A stretch of 64,000 bases of DNA from Sphingomonas faeni (GTDB lineage: Bacteria > Pseudomonadota > Alphaproteobacteria > Sphingomonadales > Sphingomonadaceae). Position numbers and translations under genes: made by a program. Below the pieces are notes generated by a model that saw nothing but the letters and a program-made list of their open reading frames with translations, was not told where the DNA came from and did no database searches. Every line of letters starts with the position of its first letter. Position 1 is the first letter of the stretch. Of this stretch, positions 1 to 10,740 are shown in pieces. The stretch is taken from the NCBI RefSeq assembly GCF_023195535.1, contig NZ_JALPNF010000001.1, positions 372,001 through 436,000 on the forward strand. The letters run 5' to 3'.

Positions 1-347
1 GAATCGATGACCTTGGCGGAGAGGAACGGGCGGGCCGCGTCGTGGATCATCACGTGCGTCGCGTCATCGATCGCCGCGAGTCCGTTCGCGACTGAGTCGC
101 GCCGGGTCGGTCCGCCGATGACAGTCCTCACGCTGCTGCCGAGCGACTCGGCGGCCAGAACCTGCTGCCCTTCACCGATGATGACGATCGTCTCGGCAAT
201 CGCCGGATGCGCGGAAAATGCGTCGTAGGAATAGGCGACCATCGGACGCCCGGCGATCGGCGCGAACTGCTTGGGAACCGATCCCCCGGCGCGCACGCCG
301 GTTCCGGCGGCGACGATGATCGCAACGATACGGTGTGCCTGTGTCAT
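1..347 (-). CDS. ispD: 2-C-methyl-D-erythritol 4-phosphate cytidylyltransferase, 5' part (gene runs off the window)
   Basis: This is the N-terminal 115 or so residues of IspD, which activates methylerythritol 4-phosphate with CTP in the non-mevalonate isoprenoid pathway in the cytoplasm. The nucleotide-binding signature is clear at residues 13-28 (AAGTGVRAGGSVPKQF), and a conserved HDAARPFL motif follows near the window edge. The ATG at 347 is chosen because it sits directly before the family's first beta-strand. In alphaproteobacteria this domain is often fused to IspF (bifunctional IspDF); the C-terminal part lies outside the window, so fusion cannot be decided. It is divergent from dusB with about 90 bases between them. 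Confidence 0.93.
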   Translation of the reverse strand, partial: MTQAHRIVAIIVAAGTGVRAGGSVPKQFAPIAGRPMVAYSYDAFSAHPAIAETIVIIGEGQQVLAAESLGSSVRTVIGGPTRRDSVANGLAAIDDATHVMIHDAARPFLSAKVID

Positions 348-438
348 CGTCGCGACCTAGCGGTTCGTCCGGAGGCTCGCCAGTCTTGCGACGGAGCGCG
401 GGACAGGGTAGGGCGATGCCTCTTTTTCAGGCACATCC

Positions 439-1437
439 ATGCGTAATCTATCTCCCATCCAGATCGGTCCTGTCCGGATCGAAAGCCCCGTCGTGCTCGC
501 GCCGATGACCGGCGTCACCGACATGCCGTTCCGCACGCTCGTGCGACGCTATGGCTCAGGCCTCAACGTGACCGAGATGGTTGCGAGCCAGGCGGCCATC
601 CGCGAGACGCGCCAGTCGTTGCAGAAGGCGGCTTGGGATCGGCTCGAAGAGCCGGTGTCGATGCAGCTGATCGGCTGCACGCCGTACGAGATGGGCGAAG
701 CCGCCAAGCTCAGCCAGGATCGCGGGGCGGCGATCATTGATATCAACATGGGCTGCCCGGTGCGGAAGGTCGTCAACGGCGACGCGGGCTCGGCGCTGAT
801 GCGCGACACCAAGCTCGCCAGCGCGATCATCGAGGCAACGGTGAAGGCAGTCGACGTCCCCGTAACGCTCAAAATGCGGATGGGCTGGTGCCATGACAGC
901 CTCAACGCGCCCGACCTCGCGCGGATCGCCGAGGACCTTGGCGTCAAGCTGATCACCGTCCACGGCCGCACGCGCAACCAGATGTACAAGGGCAATGCCG
1001 ACTGGGGCTTCGTCCGGAAGGTCAAGGACGCGGTGAGCGTGCCGGTGATCGTCAACGGCGATATCTGCACGATCGAGGACGCCGAAGCCGCGATGGACCA
1101 GTCGGGCGCCGATGGGCTGATGATCGGTCGCGGCAGCTATGGTCGCCCGTGGGTGCTCGGCCAGGTCATGGAGTGGTTCGCCACCGGTCGGCGCATCGAG
1201 GACCCGTCGATCACCGAGCAATACGACGCGATCGCAGGGCATTACGAGGCGATGCTCGAACATTATGGGATCGAGACCGGCGTCAACATGGCGCGCAAGC
1301 ACATCGGCTGGTACACCAAGGGCCTGCCCGGATCGGCCGAGTTCCGCAACAAGGTGAACCAGGTTCCCGATCCCAAGCAGGTCAAGGCGATGCTCGCCGA
1401 GTTCTACGCTCCCTGGCGCGACCTTGCAGCGGCCTGA
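439..1437 (+). CDS. dusB: tRNA-dihydrouridine synthase B (NifR3 family)
   Basis: A 332-residue FMN-dependent enzyme that reduces uridine to dihydrouridine in tRNA. The TIM-barrel start ([15 protein letters not shown], residues 18-32), the active-site Cys106 in NMGCPVRK and the phosphate-binding [10 protein letters not shown] segment are all present, and the length is normal. It heads the nitrogen-regulation cluster, the arrangement for which the family was first called NifR3 in alphaproteobacteria. Its last 14 bases overlap the proposed TTG start of ntrB, so translation of the two is probably coupled. Upstream ribosome-binding sequence is weak (CAGGCAC). Confidence 0.95.
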   Translation: MRNLSPIQIGPVRIESPVVLAPMTGVTDMPFRTLVRRYGSGLNVTEMVASQAAIRETRQSLQKAAWDRLEEPVSMQLIGCTPYEMGEAAKLSQDRGAAIIDINMGCPVRKVVNGDAGSALMRDTKLASAIIEATVKAVDVPVTLKMRMGWCHDSLNAPDLARIAEDLGVKLITVHGRTRNQMYKGNADWGFVRKVKDAVSVPVIVNGDICTIEDAEAAMDQSGADGLMIGRGSYGRPWVLGQVMEWFATGRRIEDPSITEQYDAIAGHYEAMLEHYGIETGVNMARKHIGWYTKGLPGSAEFRNKVNQVPDPKQVKAMLAEFYAPWRDLAAA

Positions 1438-2484
1438 CACGCACTCTCGGGTACGGCCGGGTTTTGCGGAGTTGTTCGCGGCGCTCCCGGTCGCCGTCGT
1501 CGTGGTCGATCCGGATCAGCGCGTCGCGCATGCCAACGCGCTCGCCGAGCAACTGCTGAACCTGTCGGAGCGGCTGATGATCGGCCAGCCGCTCGACGCA
1601 ATCATCCCGCCGCCCGACGATCCGCGCAATCGCGACGGGCACGGGCTCGCGGTGTACGACACCGAGATGTCGACTGCGCGGGGTGGCAAGATCCGGGTCG
1701 ATTTCGCCGAGACGCAGATTGCCGACTACCCGGGCTGGCGCGCGATCACGCTGCATTCCGCGGCGACCTCGCGGCGGCTCGGCCATTCCGCCGACCGCGC
1801 GGCCGGCGCGCGTGCGGCCGTCGGTGCGGCGGCGATGCTGGCGCACGAGATCAAGAACCCGCTCTCCGGCATCCGCGGGGCGGCGCAGTTGCTCGGCGCG
1901 GGCGAACTGACGACGCTGATCGTGACCGAAGTCGACCGGATCGCGGCGTTGATCGACCGGATGCAGGATTTCAGCGACACGCGTCCGCTGCCGCTCGCCA
2001 GCGAGAACATCTATCCGTTGCTCGGCCATGCGCGTCGGCTGGCGCTCGCCGGGTTCGCGCGCGGCATTTCGATCGAGGAACGCTTCGATCCGTCGCTCCC
2101 GCCCGCGCAGATCAATCGCGACGCACTGCTCCAGATCGTCATAAACTTGCTCAAGAACGCACGCGAAGCCGTTCGAAACGAACGCGAACCTCGGCTCGTG
2201 ATGACGACCGCCTACCGCCACGGCATCACCGTCAGTTCGGCCCCGGGCAAGCCACGCCTGCCGCTCCCGATCGAGATCTGCGTGTTCGATAATGGCCCCG
2301 GTGCCCCGGCCGATATTGCCGACCATCTGTTCGATCCGTTCGTATCGGGTCGGCGCGAAGGGCAGGGGCTTGGTCTCGCGCTCGTCGACAAGCTCACGCG
2401 CGACATGGGCGGGATCGTCCAATACGCCCGCGAAGGAAATCCCGAGATGACCGTCCTCCGCCTGCTACTGCCAAGAGCAGCATC

Positions 2485-2488
<4 letters not shown>
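1424..2488 (+). CDS. ntrB: Nitrogen regulation sensor histidine kinase NtrB
   Basis: Cytosolic two-component kinase/phosphatase of the nitrogen response, controlled in known systems by PII proteins and acting on NtrC. The order is PAS-like sensor (about 15-110), dimerisation/phosphoacceptor helix with His141 in [10 protein letters not shown], and a GHKL ATPase domain with an N box ([10 protein letters not shown]) and G boxes ([14 protein letters not shown]). There are no membrane segments, as expected for NtrB. The start is uncertain: TTG at 1424 overlaps dusB by 14 bases and gives 354 residues; a second in-frame TTG lies at 1472. It overlaps ntrC by 4 bases. A PII gene, glnB, is about 24 kb away in this window. 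Confidence 0.93.
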
Positions 2489-3939
<1,451 letters not shown>

Positions 3940-3991
3940 ATCTGTCATTATGTGGTTTCCCGGCAACGGTTGACGTTGTATCGGGGCAACG

Positions 3992-6262
3992 ATGATCGCT
4001 TCCGCGACGCTACCGATGGATGATGACGGGCCCGCACACCGGTTCGCGGTGACGCCTGCGGTTGAAGCGCTTGTGCTGGGCGTCGCGATCGCGATCGCCG
4101 TGGCCAGCTATTTCGTCATTACCGGCTCCGACCAACCGCAGCGTCTGTTAGCCCCACCGCTCGTCGCGCTGCTGCTCGTCGCCAATCTTGTGCCGGGGAT
4201 CGCCCTGCTCATGCTGCTGGGGCGGCGTGTGGCGATGCGGCGTGCAGCGCGCTCGCCGGTCGGTGGCGGGGGGCGCCTCCACGTTCGCCTCGTCGCACTG
4301 TTCTCGATCGTTGCGGCGGTGCCGATGCTGCTGGTGACGATCTTTGCGTCGCTACTGTTCCAGTACGGCGTCCAGTTCTGGTATTCCGACCAGGCGCGCG
4401 GGATGCTTGAGAATGCGACCGGGCTTGCCCAATCGTCCTACGCACGCCAGCTCAACAGATGGCAGGAAGCCACCGTGACGATGGCGAGCGACATGTCCGC
4501 CTATCTCCGCGAACGCTCGCTGCAGAGCCCGGATTTTTCCGGCTGGTTCCTCCAACAGGTCTATTTTCGTAGCCTCTCGGAAGCTGCGTTGTTCAAGCTG
4601 TCCCCTCAGCAGGGGATCCAGACCCTCGCGATCGTCAATCCGTACGAGATCGACTTCACGCGCCGCGTGACGCCGTCCGCGATCGCCGAACTCCGGTCGG
4701 GCAAGAGCGCGGTCGTCGCCGTCACCGGCGACCGGATCCAGACCATCACGATGCTGCCGGGATCCGACGAGCTGTTTTTATATGCAGGGCGCGTCGAGGA
4801 TACGAAATTACTGTCCGAACAGACGGCCCGCGCGAACGAAGTCCTGACGAGTTATCGATCGCTGCTGGCAAGAGCGCGTAGCCTGCAGCTGCAGTTCAAT
4901 GCGGCCCTGCTGTTGATTTCTCTGCTGATCGTGGGGATTGCGGTCTGGATCGCGCTGGCTGTCGCGGATCGCCTCGTGCGGCCGGTCGGCGAGCTGGTCG
5001 ATGCGGCTCGCCGGGTTGCCGCAGGCGACCTGACCGCGCGCGTGCCGGACCCGCGCAGCCGCGATGAGGTCGGAACGCTCGCCAACGCCTTCAACCAGAT
5101 GACCGGGCAGCTCGAGGAACAGAATACCGAGCTCGTCACCGCCAATGGCCAGCTCGAAAACCGGCGCGCGCTGATCGAGGCGGTAATGGCCGGCGTCTCG
5201 GCAGGCGTCGTCGCGACCGGACGCGAGCGCACGATAACGATCGCCAATGATTCCGCGGTCACGCTGCTCGGAACCGATGCTGGCGGGTTGGTCGGCCGTC
5301 GGCTTGTCGATGTCGCGCCTGAGCTCGACGCGATGCTCGATGGCGGCGACCGCGAGGCGATCGTCGAGGTGGGGCAGGGCGGCGACGTCCGCACGCTGGC
5401 GGTCCGCATCGCCCGCCCGGCGACCGGTCCGATCCTCACCTTCGACGACATCACGCAGCAACTGCTCGATCAGCGCCGCGCGGCCTGGTCCGACGTCGCA
5501 CGACGGATCGCGCACGAGATCAAGAACCCGCTGACCCCGATCCAGCTCGCCGCCGAACGCCTGCAACGGCGCTACGGCGCGAAGGCCGAGATGCAGGACG
5601 GCACGTTCTCGCGGCTCACCGACACGATCATCCGCCAGGTCGGCGACCTGCGCCGCATGGTCGACGAATTCTCGTCGTTCGCACGCATGCCCAAGCCCGT
5701 CTTCCGCGAGGAGTCGCTGGTCGATGCCGCCCGCCAGGCGCTTTTCCTGCACGAGGTGGCGCATCCTTCGATCGGCTTCCACCTCGTCAACGATGATCCC
5801 GGCTTGGCGCTGGTCTGCGATCGTCGCCAGATCGGCCAAGCCCTCACGAACATCGTGAAGAACGCGGTCGAAGCCATTGAAACACGAGGCGAACCCGGTG
5901 GATCGGTGACGATGACACTCAGCCAGGAGGTCGGCCGGAGCGTGACGATCGCGGTCGCCGATACCGGCGTCGGCCTGCCCGCCGATCGCGACCGGATCAT
6001 GGAGCCCTATGTCACGACCCGGGCGCGCGGCACGGGCCTCGGGCTTGCCATCGTCAAGAAGATCATTGAGGAGCATTGCGGTACGATCGGGTTCTCCGAC
6101 CGGCCGGGTGGCGGCACGATCGTCACGATGATCTTTGATACCAGGGCTCTGGCATCACTGGACCAGGGGGGCCTGAACCAAGTGGGCCTCGACGCAAGAT
6201 GGCCGCAACCCGAGGGGGCAGGGGATGGCCAACTCGCCACCATGACTCGTAACCGGACATGA
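3992..6262 (+). CDS. ntrY: Membrane-bound nitrogen/redox sensor histidine kinase NtrY
   Basis: A 756-residue inner-membrane kinase. Three hydrophobic segments lie at about 24-44, 56-77 and 98-122, then a periplasmic stretch to about residue 300, a fourth membrane segment (about 303-325), a HAMP domain, a PAS domain, a HisKA helix with His508 ([12 protein letters not shown]) and a HATPase domain (NIVKNAVEAIE, GTGLGLAI). In other alphaproteobacteria NtrY phosphorylates NtrX and responds to oxygen/redox or envelope cues. It begins 52 bases after ntrC; a second ATG at 4019 or so would remove eight residues. The gene ends 4 bases before ntrX. Confidence 0.93.
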   Translation: MIASATLPMDDDGPAHRFAVTPAVEALVLGVAIAIAVASYFVITGSDQPQRLLAPPLVALLLVANLVPGIALLMLLGRRVAMRRAARSPVGGGGRLHVRLVALFSIVAAVPMLLVTIFASLLFQYGVQFWYSDQARGMLENATGLAQSSYARQLNRWQEATVTMASDMSAYLRERSLQSPDFSGWFLQQVYFRSLSEAALFKLSPQQGIQTLAIVNPYEIDFTRRVTPSAIAELRSGKSAVVAVTGDRIQTITMLPGSDELFLYAGRVEDTKLLSEQTARANEVLTSYRSLLARARSLQLQFNAALLLISLLIVGIAVWIALAVADRLVRPVGELVDAARRVAAGDLTARVPDPRSRDEVGTLANAFNQMTGQLEEQNTELVTANGQLENRRALIEAVMAGVSAGVVATGRERTITIANDSAVTLLGTDAGGLVGRRLVDVAPELDAMLDGGDREAIVEVGQGGDVRTLAVRIARPATGPILTFDDITQQLLDQRRAAWSDVARRIAHEIKNPLTPIQLAAERLQRRYGAKAEMQDGTFSRLTDTIIRQVGDLRRMVDEFSSFARMPKPVFREESLVDAARQALFLHEVAHPSIGFHLVNDDPGLALVCDRRQIGQALTNIVKNAVEAIETRGEPGGSVTMTLSQEVGRSVTIAVADTGVGLPADRDRIMEPYVTTRARGTGLGLAIVKKIIEEHCGTIGFSDRPGGGTIVTMIFDTRALASLDQGGLNQVGLDARWPQPEGAGDGQLATMTRNRT

Positions 6263-6266
6263 TTTG

Positions 6267-7643
6267 ATGGCGCTCGATATTCTCGTCGTGGACGACGAAC
6301 GTGACATTCGCGAACTGGTCGCCGGCGTGCTCGAAGACGAAGGCTATGACACGCGCGATGCCGGCGACAGCGATTCCGCGCTGGAGGCGATCGCCGCACG
6401 GCGTCCGTCGCTGGTGCTGCTCGACGTCTGGCTGCAAGGCTCGCGGCTCGACGGGCTCGAACTGCTCGACGAGATCAAGCGTCGCGACCCGTCGATCCCC
6501 GTGCTCGTCATCTCGGGCCACGGCAATTTGGATACCGCGGTCGCCGCGATCCGGCGTGGCGCGTCCGACTTCATCGAAAAGCCGTTCGAGGCGGAGCGTC
6601 TGTTGCTCATGGTGGCGCGTGCGACCGAGACCGAACGGCTGCGGCGCGAAGTCGCGACCCTGCGCGCGACGGTCGGCCGCGAGACCGATCTCACCGGCAG
6701 TTCTGGCGCAATCAACGGCGTTCGCGCGACGTTGAAGCGGGTCGCGGCAACCGGTAGCCGCGTGCTCGTGATGGGCGGCGCAGGCGTCGGCAAGGAAGTC
6801 GCCGCGCGGCTGCTGCATGGCTGGAGCCAGCGCACCGATGCCCCGTTCATCGTCGTCAGCGCCGCAAGAATGACGCCCGAGCGGGTCGACGAGGAACTGT
6901 TCGGGGTCGAGGAGGCGGGCGATCTCGTCCGTCCCGGCCTGTTTGAGCAGGCACATGGCGGCACGTTGTTCCTCGACGAGATCGCCGACATGCCGATCAC
7001 GACGCAGGCGCGGATCCTGCGCGCGCTGACCGACCAGAGTTTCACGCGGGTTGGTGGCACGCGGGTCGTGAAGGTCGACGTTCGCGTCGTCTCGGCGACG
7101 GCGCGCGACCTCGTATTCGAGATCGCCGAGGGGCGCTTTCGCGAAGATCTCTACTACCGCCTCAACGTCGTCCCCGTGACGATTCCGCCGCTGTCCGATC
7201 GCCGCGAGGATATCCCGGCGCTGGTCCAGCATTTCATCGCGCATTACGCGTCCGAACGCCGTGTGCCGACGCCCGAGATCGCCCCCGATGCGATGGTCGC
7301 GCTGCAATCCTATGACTGGCCCGGTAACGTCCGCCAGCTGCGCAACGTCGTCGAGCGGACGATCATTCTTGCGCCGGGAGATCGCATCGGCCGGATCGAT
7401 ATCGACCTGTTGCCCGCCGAAGTGCTCGGCGATCAGGGCGAGATGGGGGCGGCAGGTGGCACCGCGATCATGGGATCGCCGTTGCGGGAGGCGCGCGAGA
7501 CGTTCGAGCGCGAATATCTCCGCGTTCAGATCCGACGCTTTTCGGGCAACATCTCGCGGACGGCGAGCTTCATCGGAATGGAACGCTCGGCCTTGCACCG
7601 GAAACTCAAGCTGCTCGGAATCACCGAAACACGCGACGAATAG
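6267..7643 (+). CDS. ntrX: NtrX response regulator with a degenerate sigma-54 interaction loop
   Basis: A 458-residue NtrC-like regulator and the expected partner of NtrY. The receiver has Asp53 (LLDVWLQGS). The AAA+ domain retains Walker A-like GGAGVGKE (170-177) and Walker B GGTLFLDEIADMP. The C-terminal Fis-type helix-turn-helix is at ISRTASFIGMERSALHRKL. The GAFTGA loop is missing: between LFG and GGTLFLDE the protein reads VEEAGDLVRPGLFEQAH, four residues shorter than NtrC next door. ATG at 6267 is preferred to the TTG one codon upstream. It therefore probably binds DNA but may not activate sigma-54. Confidence 0.92.
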   Translation: MALDILVVDDERDIRELVAGVLEDEGYDTRDAGDSDSALEAIAARRPSLVLLDVWLQGSRLDGLELLDEIKRRDPSIPVLVISGHGNLDTAVAAIRRGASDFIEKPFEAERLLLMVARATETERLRREVATLRATVGRETDLTGSSGAINGVRATLKRVAATGSRVLVMGGAGVGKEVAARLLHGWSQRTDAPFIVVSAARMTPERVDEELFGVEEAGDLVRPGLFEQAHGGTLFLDEIADMPITTQARILRALTDQSFTRVGGTRVVKVDVRVVSATARDLVFEIAEGRFREDLYYRLNVVPVTIPPLSDRREDIPALVQHFIAHYASERRVPTPEIAPDAMVALQSYDWPGNVRQLRNVVERTIILAPGDRIGRIDIDLLPAEVLGDQGEMGAAGGTAIMGSPLREARETFEREYLRVQIRRFSGNISRTASFIGMERSALHRKLKLLGITETRDE

Positions 7644-7785
7644 CACGCCGCAATTTCGCCGCCCTCTGGAACTATGCCCGTATCGATCATAGATCATATT
7701 CTGCATCCGGTAACCGGGCGCATCTCCGACGCTGGGAAACAGCGCCTTGCGGGCAAAGTCCCGCCAAAAACAAAGGGTTATCCCA

Positions 7786-8307
7786 TTGGCCGATAAACCA
7801 GGCTCGCTTCAGGACCTCTTCCTGAACGCACTCCGGCGCTCCAAGACGCCGGTCACGATGTTCCTCGTCAAGGGCGTGAAGCTCCAGGGCATCGTCACGT
7901 GGTTCGATAATTTTTCCGTGCTGCTCCGCCGTGATGGCCAGTCGCAGCTGATCTACAAGCATGCGATCTCGACGATCATGCCCGCCGGACCCATGGACGT
8001 GTCGGCGATCGTCGACGCGGTCGGAGAGAACCAGAAGAAGCACCCGCTGTTGCAGGATATTTTCCTCAACGCGGTGCGGAAATCCGAAGACAGCGTGACG
8101 ATGTTCCTGATCAACGGCGTCATGCTGCAGGGCCAGATCGCAGGCTTCGACCTGTTCTGCATGCTGCTCCAGCGTGAGGGCATGGCGCAGCTCGTCTACA
8201 AGCATGCGGTCTCGACGATCCAGCCGGCGCGCCCGCTGAACCTCGCCGAGGAACCCACCGATACGGATGATGCGGATGACGCAGATGATGCGGACCACGG
8301 CGATTGA
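7786..8307 (+). CDS. hfq: RNA chaperone Hfq with two tandem Sm domains
   Basis: Hfq pairs small RNAs with mRNAs and usually forms a hexamer of about 80-residue subunits. This 173-residue protein carries two complete Sm repeats, about 6-70 and 84-150, each with LQD-FLNA, an LxGIK-like Sm1 strand and the proximal-face YKHA motif. In the second repeat the usual Lys of the KLQG motif is Met (VMLQG). The tail is acidic ([15 protein letters not shown]). The TTG at 7786 is preferred to an upstream in-frame start because AAAGGG lies 8 bases before it and homology begins there. Three such subunits could form a six-Sm ring. It overlaps hflX by 4 bases. Confidence 0.94.
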   Translation: MADKPGSLQDLFLNALRRSKTPVTMFLVKGVKLQGIVTWFDNFSVLLRRDGQSQLIYKHAISTIMPAGPMDVSAIVDAVGENQKKHPLLQDIFLNAVRKSEDSVTMFLINGVMLQGQIAGFDLFCMLLQREGMAQLVYKHAVSTIQPARPLNLAEEPTDTDDADDADDADHGD

Positions 8308-9596
8308 GTAGCGGTTTCGAACGCGACCGGGACGAGTTCGCGCGCGGTGCGCGCGCGATCGTCGTCCTTCCCGACCAGGGCGATGCTTCGCGCGACGTCG
8401 ACGCACGTCTCGAGGAAACCGCGGGCCTTGCGGCCGCGATCGGTGTCGAGGTCGTCGAACGGATCGCCTACCGTGTCCGCCAGCCCAAGCCGGCCACACT
8501 CATCGGTAGCGGCCAGGTGGAGATGCTTGCGGCGCAGGTTCGGATGGAAGAGGCGGGGCTCGTCGTGTTCGACGCGAGCCTCAGCCCGATCCAGCAGCGC
8601 AATCTCGAAAAGGCGCTCGAAACCAAGGTCATCGATCGCACCGGCCTGATCCTCGAGATCTTCGGCGAGCGTGCGGCGACCGCCGAGGGGCGCTTGCAGG
8701 TCGAGCTGGCACATCTCGATTATCAGGCCGGCCGGCTAGTCCGCAGCTGGACCCATCTCGAACGCCAGCGCGGTGGCTTCGGCTTCCTCGGAGGTCCGGG
8801 CGAGACCCAGATCGAGGCGGATCGCCGCCTGATCCGCGACCGGATGGCCAGGCTGAAGCGCGAGCTCGAGCAGGTCAGCCGCACGCGGGGGCTTCACCGC
8901 GAGCGGCGCCAGCGCGCGCCATGGCCGGTAATCGCGCTGGTCGGCTACACCAATGCCGGCAAGTCGACGCTGTTCAATCGGCTCACGGGCGCCGACGTGA
9001 TGGCGGAGGACCTGCTGTTCGCGACGCTGGATCCGACGCTGCGACAGATCCAGTTACCCGGGATCGACAAGGCGATCCTATCCGACACGGTCGGGTTCGT
9101 CTCGGACCTGCCGACGCAATTGGTTGCTGCGTTCAAGGCGACGCTAGAGGAGGTTGTGTCCGCCGACCTGCTTGTCCACATCCGCGATATCGCGCATCCC
9201 GATACCGAGGCGCAGCGGGCGGACGTGGAAACCGTGCTGGCCGAGATCGGGGTAGACGAGAACACGCCGCGGTTCGAAGTCTGGAACAAGCTCGATCTGC
9301 TCGATGCGGATACGCATGAGGAGATCGCCGCGCAGGCCGCGCACCGGGACGACGTCGTCGCCATCTCGGCGTTGAGTGGGGAAGGGGTGGATGAGTTGAT
9401 CCACCAGGTTGCCGCCAAGTTGACCGGCGCGCATCGTCGCTACAGCATCACGCTCGACGCGACCGATGGCGCCGGGGCGGCGTGGCTGCATGCGCACGGC
9501 GAGGTGCTCGGCAGCTTGGACGACGAACTCGAGACCACGTACGACGTGCGCTTGTCGGAAACCGATTACGACCGGTTCATCCGTCGCGACGCTTGA
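8304..9596 (+). CDS. hflX: Ribosome-associated GTPase HflX
   Basis: A 430-residue GTPase that, in characterised bacteria, splits or rescues stalled ribosomes, notably under heat stress. The N-terminal HflX domain ends with the family signature [18 protein letters not shown] near residues 163-180. The G domain follows with G1 [10 protein letters not shown]3 [10 protein letters not shown] and G4 NKLD. It uses TTG at 8304, overlapping the hfq stop codon (TTGA), the usual hfq-hflX coupling. Its last 20 bases overlap the convergent mazG. Confidence 0.95.
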   Translation: MSSGFERDRDEFARGARAIVVLPDQGDASRDVDARLEETAGLAAAIGVEVVERIAYRVRQPKPATLIGSGQVEMLAAQVRMEEAGLVVFDASLSPIQQRNLEKALETKVIDRTGLILEIFGERAATAEGRLQVELAHLDYQAGRLVRSWTHLERQRGGFGFLGGPGETQIEADRRLIRDRMARLKRELEQVSRTRGLHRERRQRAPWPVIALVGYTNAGKSTLFNRLTGADVMAEDLLFATLDPTLRQIQLPGIDKAILSDTVGFVSDLPTQLVAAFKATLEEVVSADLLVHIRDIAHPDTEAQRADVETVLAEIGVDENTPRFEVWNKLDLLDADTHEEIAAQAAHRDDVVAISALSGEGVDELIHQVAAKLTGAHRRYSITLDATDGAGAAWLHAHGEVLGSLDDELETTYDVRLSETDYDRFIRRDA

Positions 9597-10311
9597 CCGC
9601 CTGCCACAGGGCTTCCTTCTGATCGAGTGTCATGGCGGCGAATGCGTCGCCGCCATCGGCCTCGATCGCCCGAAAGCGCGCCTCGAATTTGGCATTGCCA
9701 GCGCGCAAGGCGGCCTCGGGATCGACGCCTAGATGGCGTGCCCAGTTCGTGACGGCGAACAGCAGGTCGCCGATCTCTTCTGCGATCGTGTCCGAGCCGG
9801 CTTTGCGAACCTCTTCGATTTCCTCGAAAACCTTCGCAAGCGGACCCGCTGCATCGGGCCAGTCGAACCCCACGCGCGCAGCACGCTTCTGCAGTTTCTC
9901 GGCACGCGACAAGGCTGGCAGGCCGATCGCAACGCCGGCCAGCGCGCTGGGATCGGACTTCTCCGCACGTTCGCCGGCCTTAATCGTTTCCCATCCCGGC
10001 GAGATCGCGGCGTCGCTGAAGATATGCGGGTGGCGGCGCTCCATCTTGTCGCTGATCGCGGTGACGACGTCGGCCAAGGTGAATGCGCCAGCCTCTTCGG
10101 CGATGCGGCTGTGGAACACGACCTGAAGGAGCAGATCGCCAAGCTCGTCCTTCAGATCGGCCGCATCGTCGCGCGCGATCGCGTCGGCGACCTCATACGC
10201 CTCCTCGATCGTGTATGGCGCGATCGTCGACCAGGTCTGAACGCGGTCCCATTCGCATCCGTCGACCGGATCGCGCAACCGCGACATGATGGCAGTGAGC
10301 CGTTCGATCAT
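9577..10311 (-). CDS. mazG: Nucleoside triphosphate pyrophosphohydrolase MazG
   Basis: A 244-residue all-alpha NTP pyrophosphohydrolase that hydrolyses (d)NTPs to monophosphates for nucleotide-pool cleansing. Residues 1-50 match the start of E. coli MazG closely (RLRDPVDGCEWDRVQTW, YTIEEAYEV). The metal-binding E-x-x-E and E-x-x-D helices occur twice, as in two-domain MazG proteins (EEAYE...DELGD and EEIEE...EEIGD). ATG at 10311 is chosen by this alignment; an in-frame ATG at 10344 lacks a ribosome-binding site. The 3' end overlaps hflX by 20 bases. Confidence 0.92.
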   Translation of the reverse strand: MIERLTAIMSRLRDPVDGCEWDRVQTWSTIAPYTIEEAYEVADAIARDDAADLKDELGDLLLQVVFHSRIAEEAGAFTLADVVTAISDKMERRHPHIFSDAAISPGWETIKAGERAEKSDPSALAGVAIGLPALSRAEKLQKRAARVGFDWPDAAGPLAKVFEEIEEVRKAGSDTIAEEIGDLLFAVTNWARHLGVDPEAALRAGNAKFEARFRAIEADGGDAFAAMTLDQKEALWQAVKRRDG

Positions 10312-10362
10312 TGGGTGTTCTCGATAAAAAGCGATCGCTCGCATATCGCGAAATGAACAGCC

Positions 10363-10397
10363 TTGTGCAAATCTTTATATCGACTATGCTGGATATA
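10363..10397 (+). promoter_or_regulatory. Putative arsR promoter with overlapping palindromic operator
   Basis: A sigma-70-like pair TTGTGC (10363-10368) and TATGCT (10385-10390) is separated by 16 bases. This places the transcription start near 10397, the A of the arsR ATG, so the message may be leaderless. A dyad TATATC-N10-GATATA (10376-10381, 10392-10397) covers the -10 element and the start codon and is a good candidate for ArsR autorepression. The elements are visible in the sequence; their function is inferred. Confidence 0.5.
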
Positions 10398-10729
10398 TGG
10401 ATAATACCGATGCGATCGAAGTTCTGAGCGCACTAGGGCAGGGGACGCGCCTCGACGTGTTCCGTCTTCTGGTACGGCACGAGCCGGACGGCATGGCGGC
10501 GGGCGAAATCGCCCGCGCGCTCGACGTGCCGCAGAATACGATGTCAGCACATCTGGCTGTTCTCGCGCGTGCCGGGGTCGTGCGATCCGAGCGTCACAGT
10601 CGATCGATCGTCTATCGCGCCGACCTCGACTGTCTGCGGGCGCTCATGCTGTTCCTGGTCAAGGACTGCTGCGCCGGCTCGCCCGACCTCTGCGCGTCGC
10701 TTTTGACCGACCTTACCCCCTGCTGCTGA
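10397..10729 (+). CDS. arsR: ArsR-family arsenite-responsive repressor
   Basis: A 110-residue winged-helix repressor that controls the arsenic operon. The recognition helix region reads VPQNTMSAHLAVLARAGVV (about 44-62), typical of ArsR/SmtB. The metalloid-binding cysteines are not in the recognition helix, as in E. coli R773 ArsR, but at the C terminus: Cys91-Cys92, Cys99 and a terminal Cys109-Cys110. This resembles the CC-x5-C arrangement known for Acidithiobacillus ferrooxidans ArsR, so this is a different inducer-site type. It is first in arsR-arsC-arsB-arsH. Confidence 0.92.
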   Translation: MDNTDAIEVLSALGQGTRLDVFRLLVRHEPDGMAAGEIARALDVPQNTMSAHLAVLARAGVVRSERHSRSIVYRADLDCLRALMLFLVKDCCAGSPDLCASLLTDLTPCC

Positions 10730-10740
10730 AAGGACGCGCC

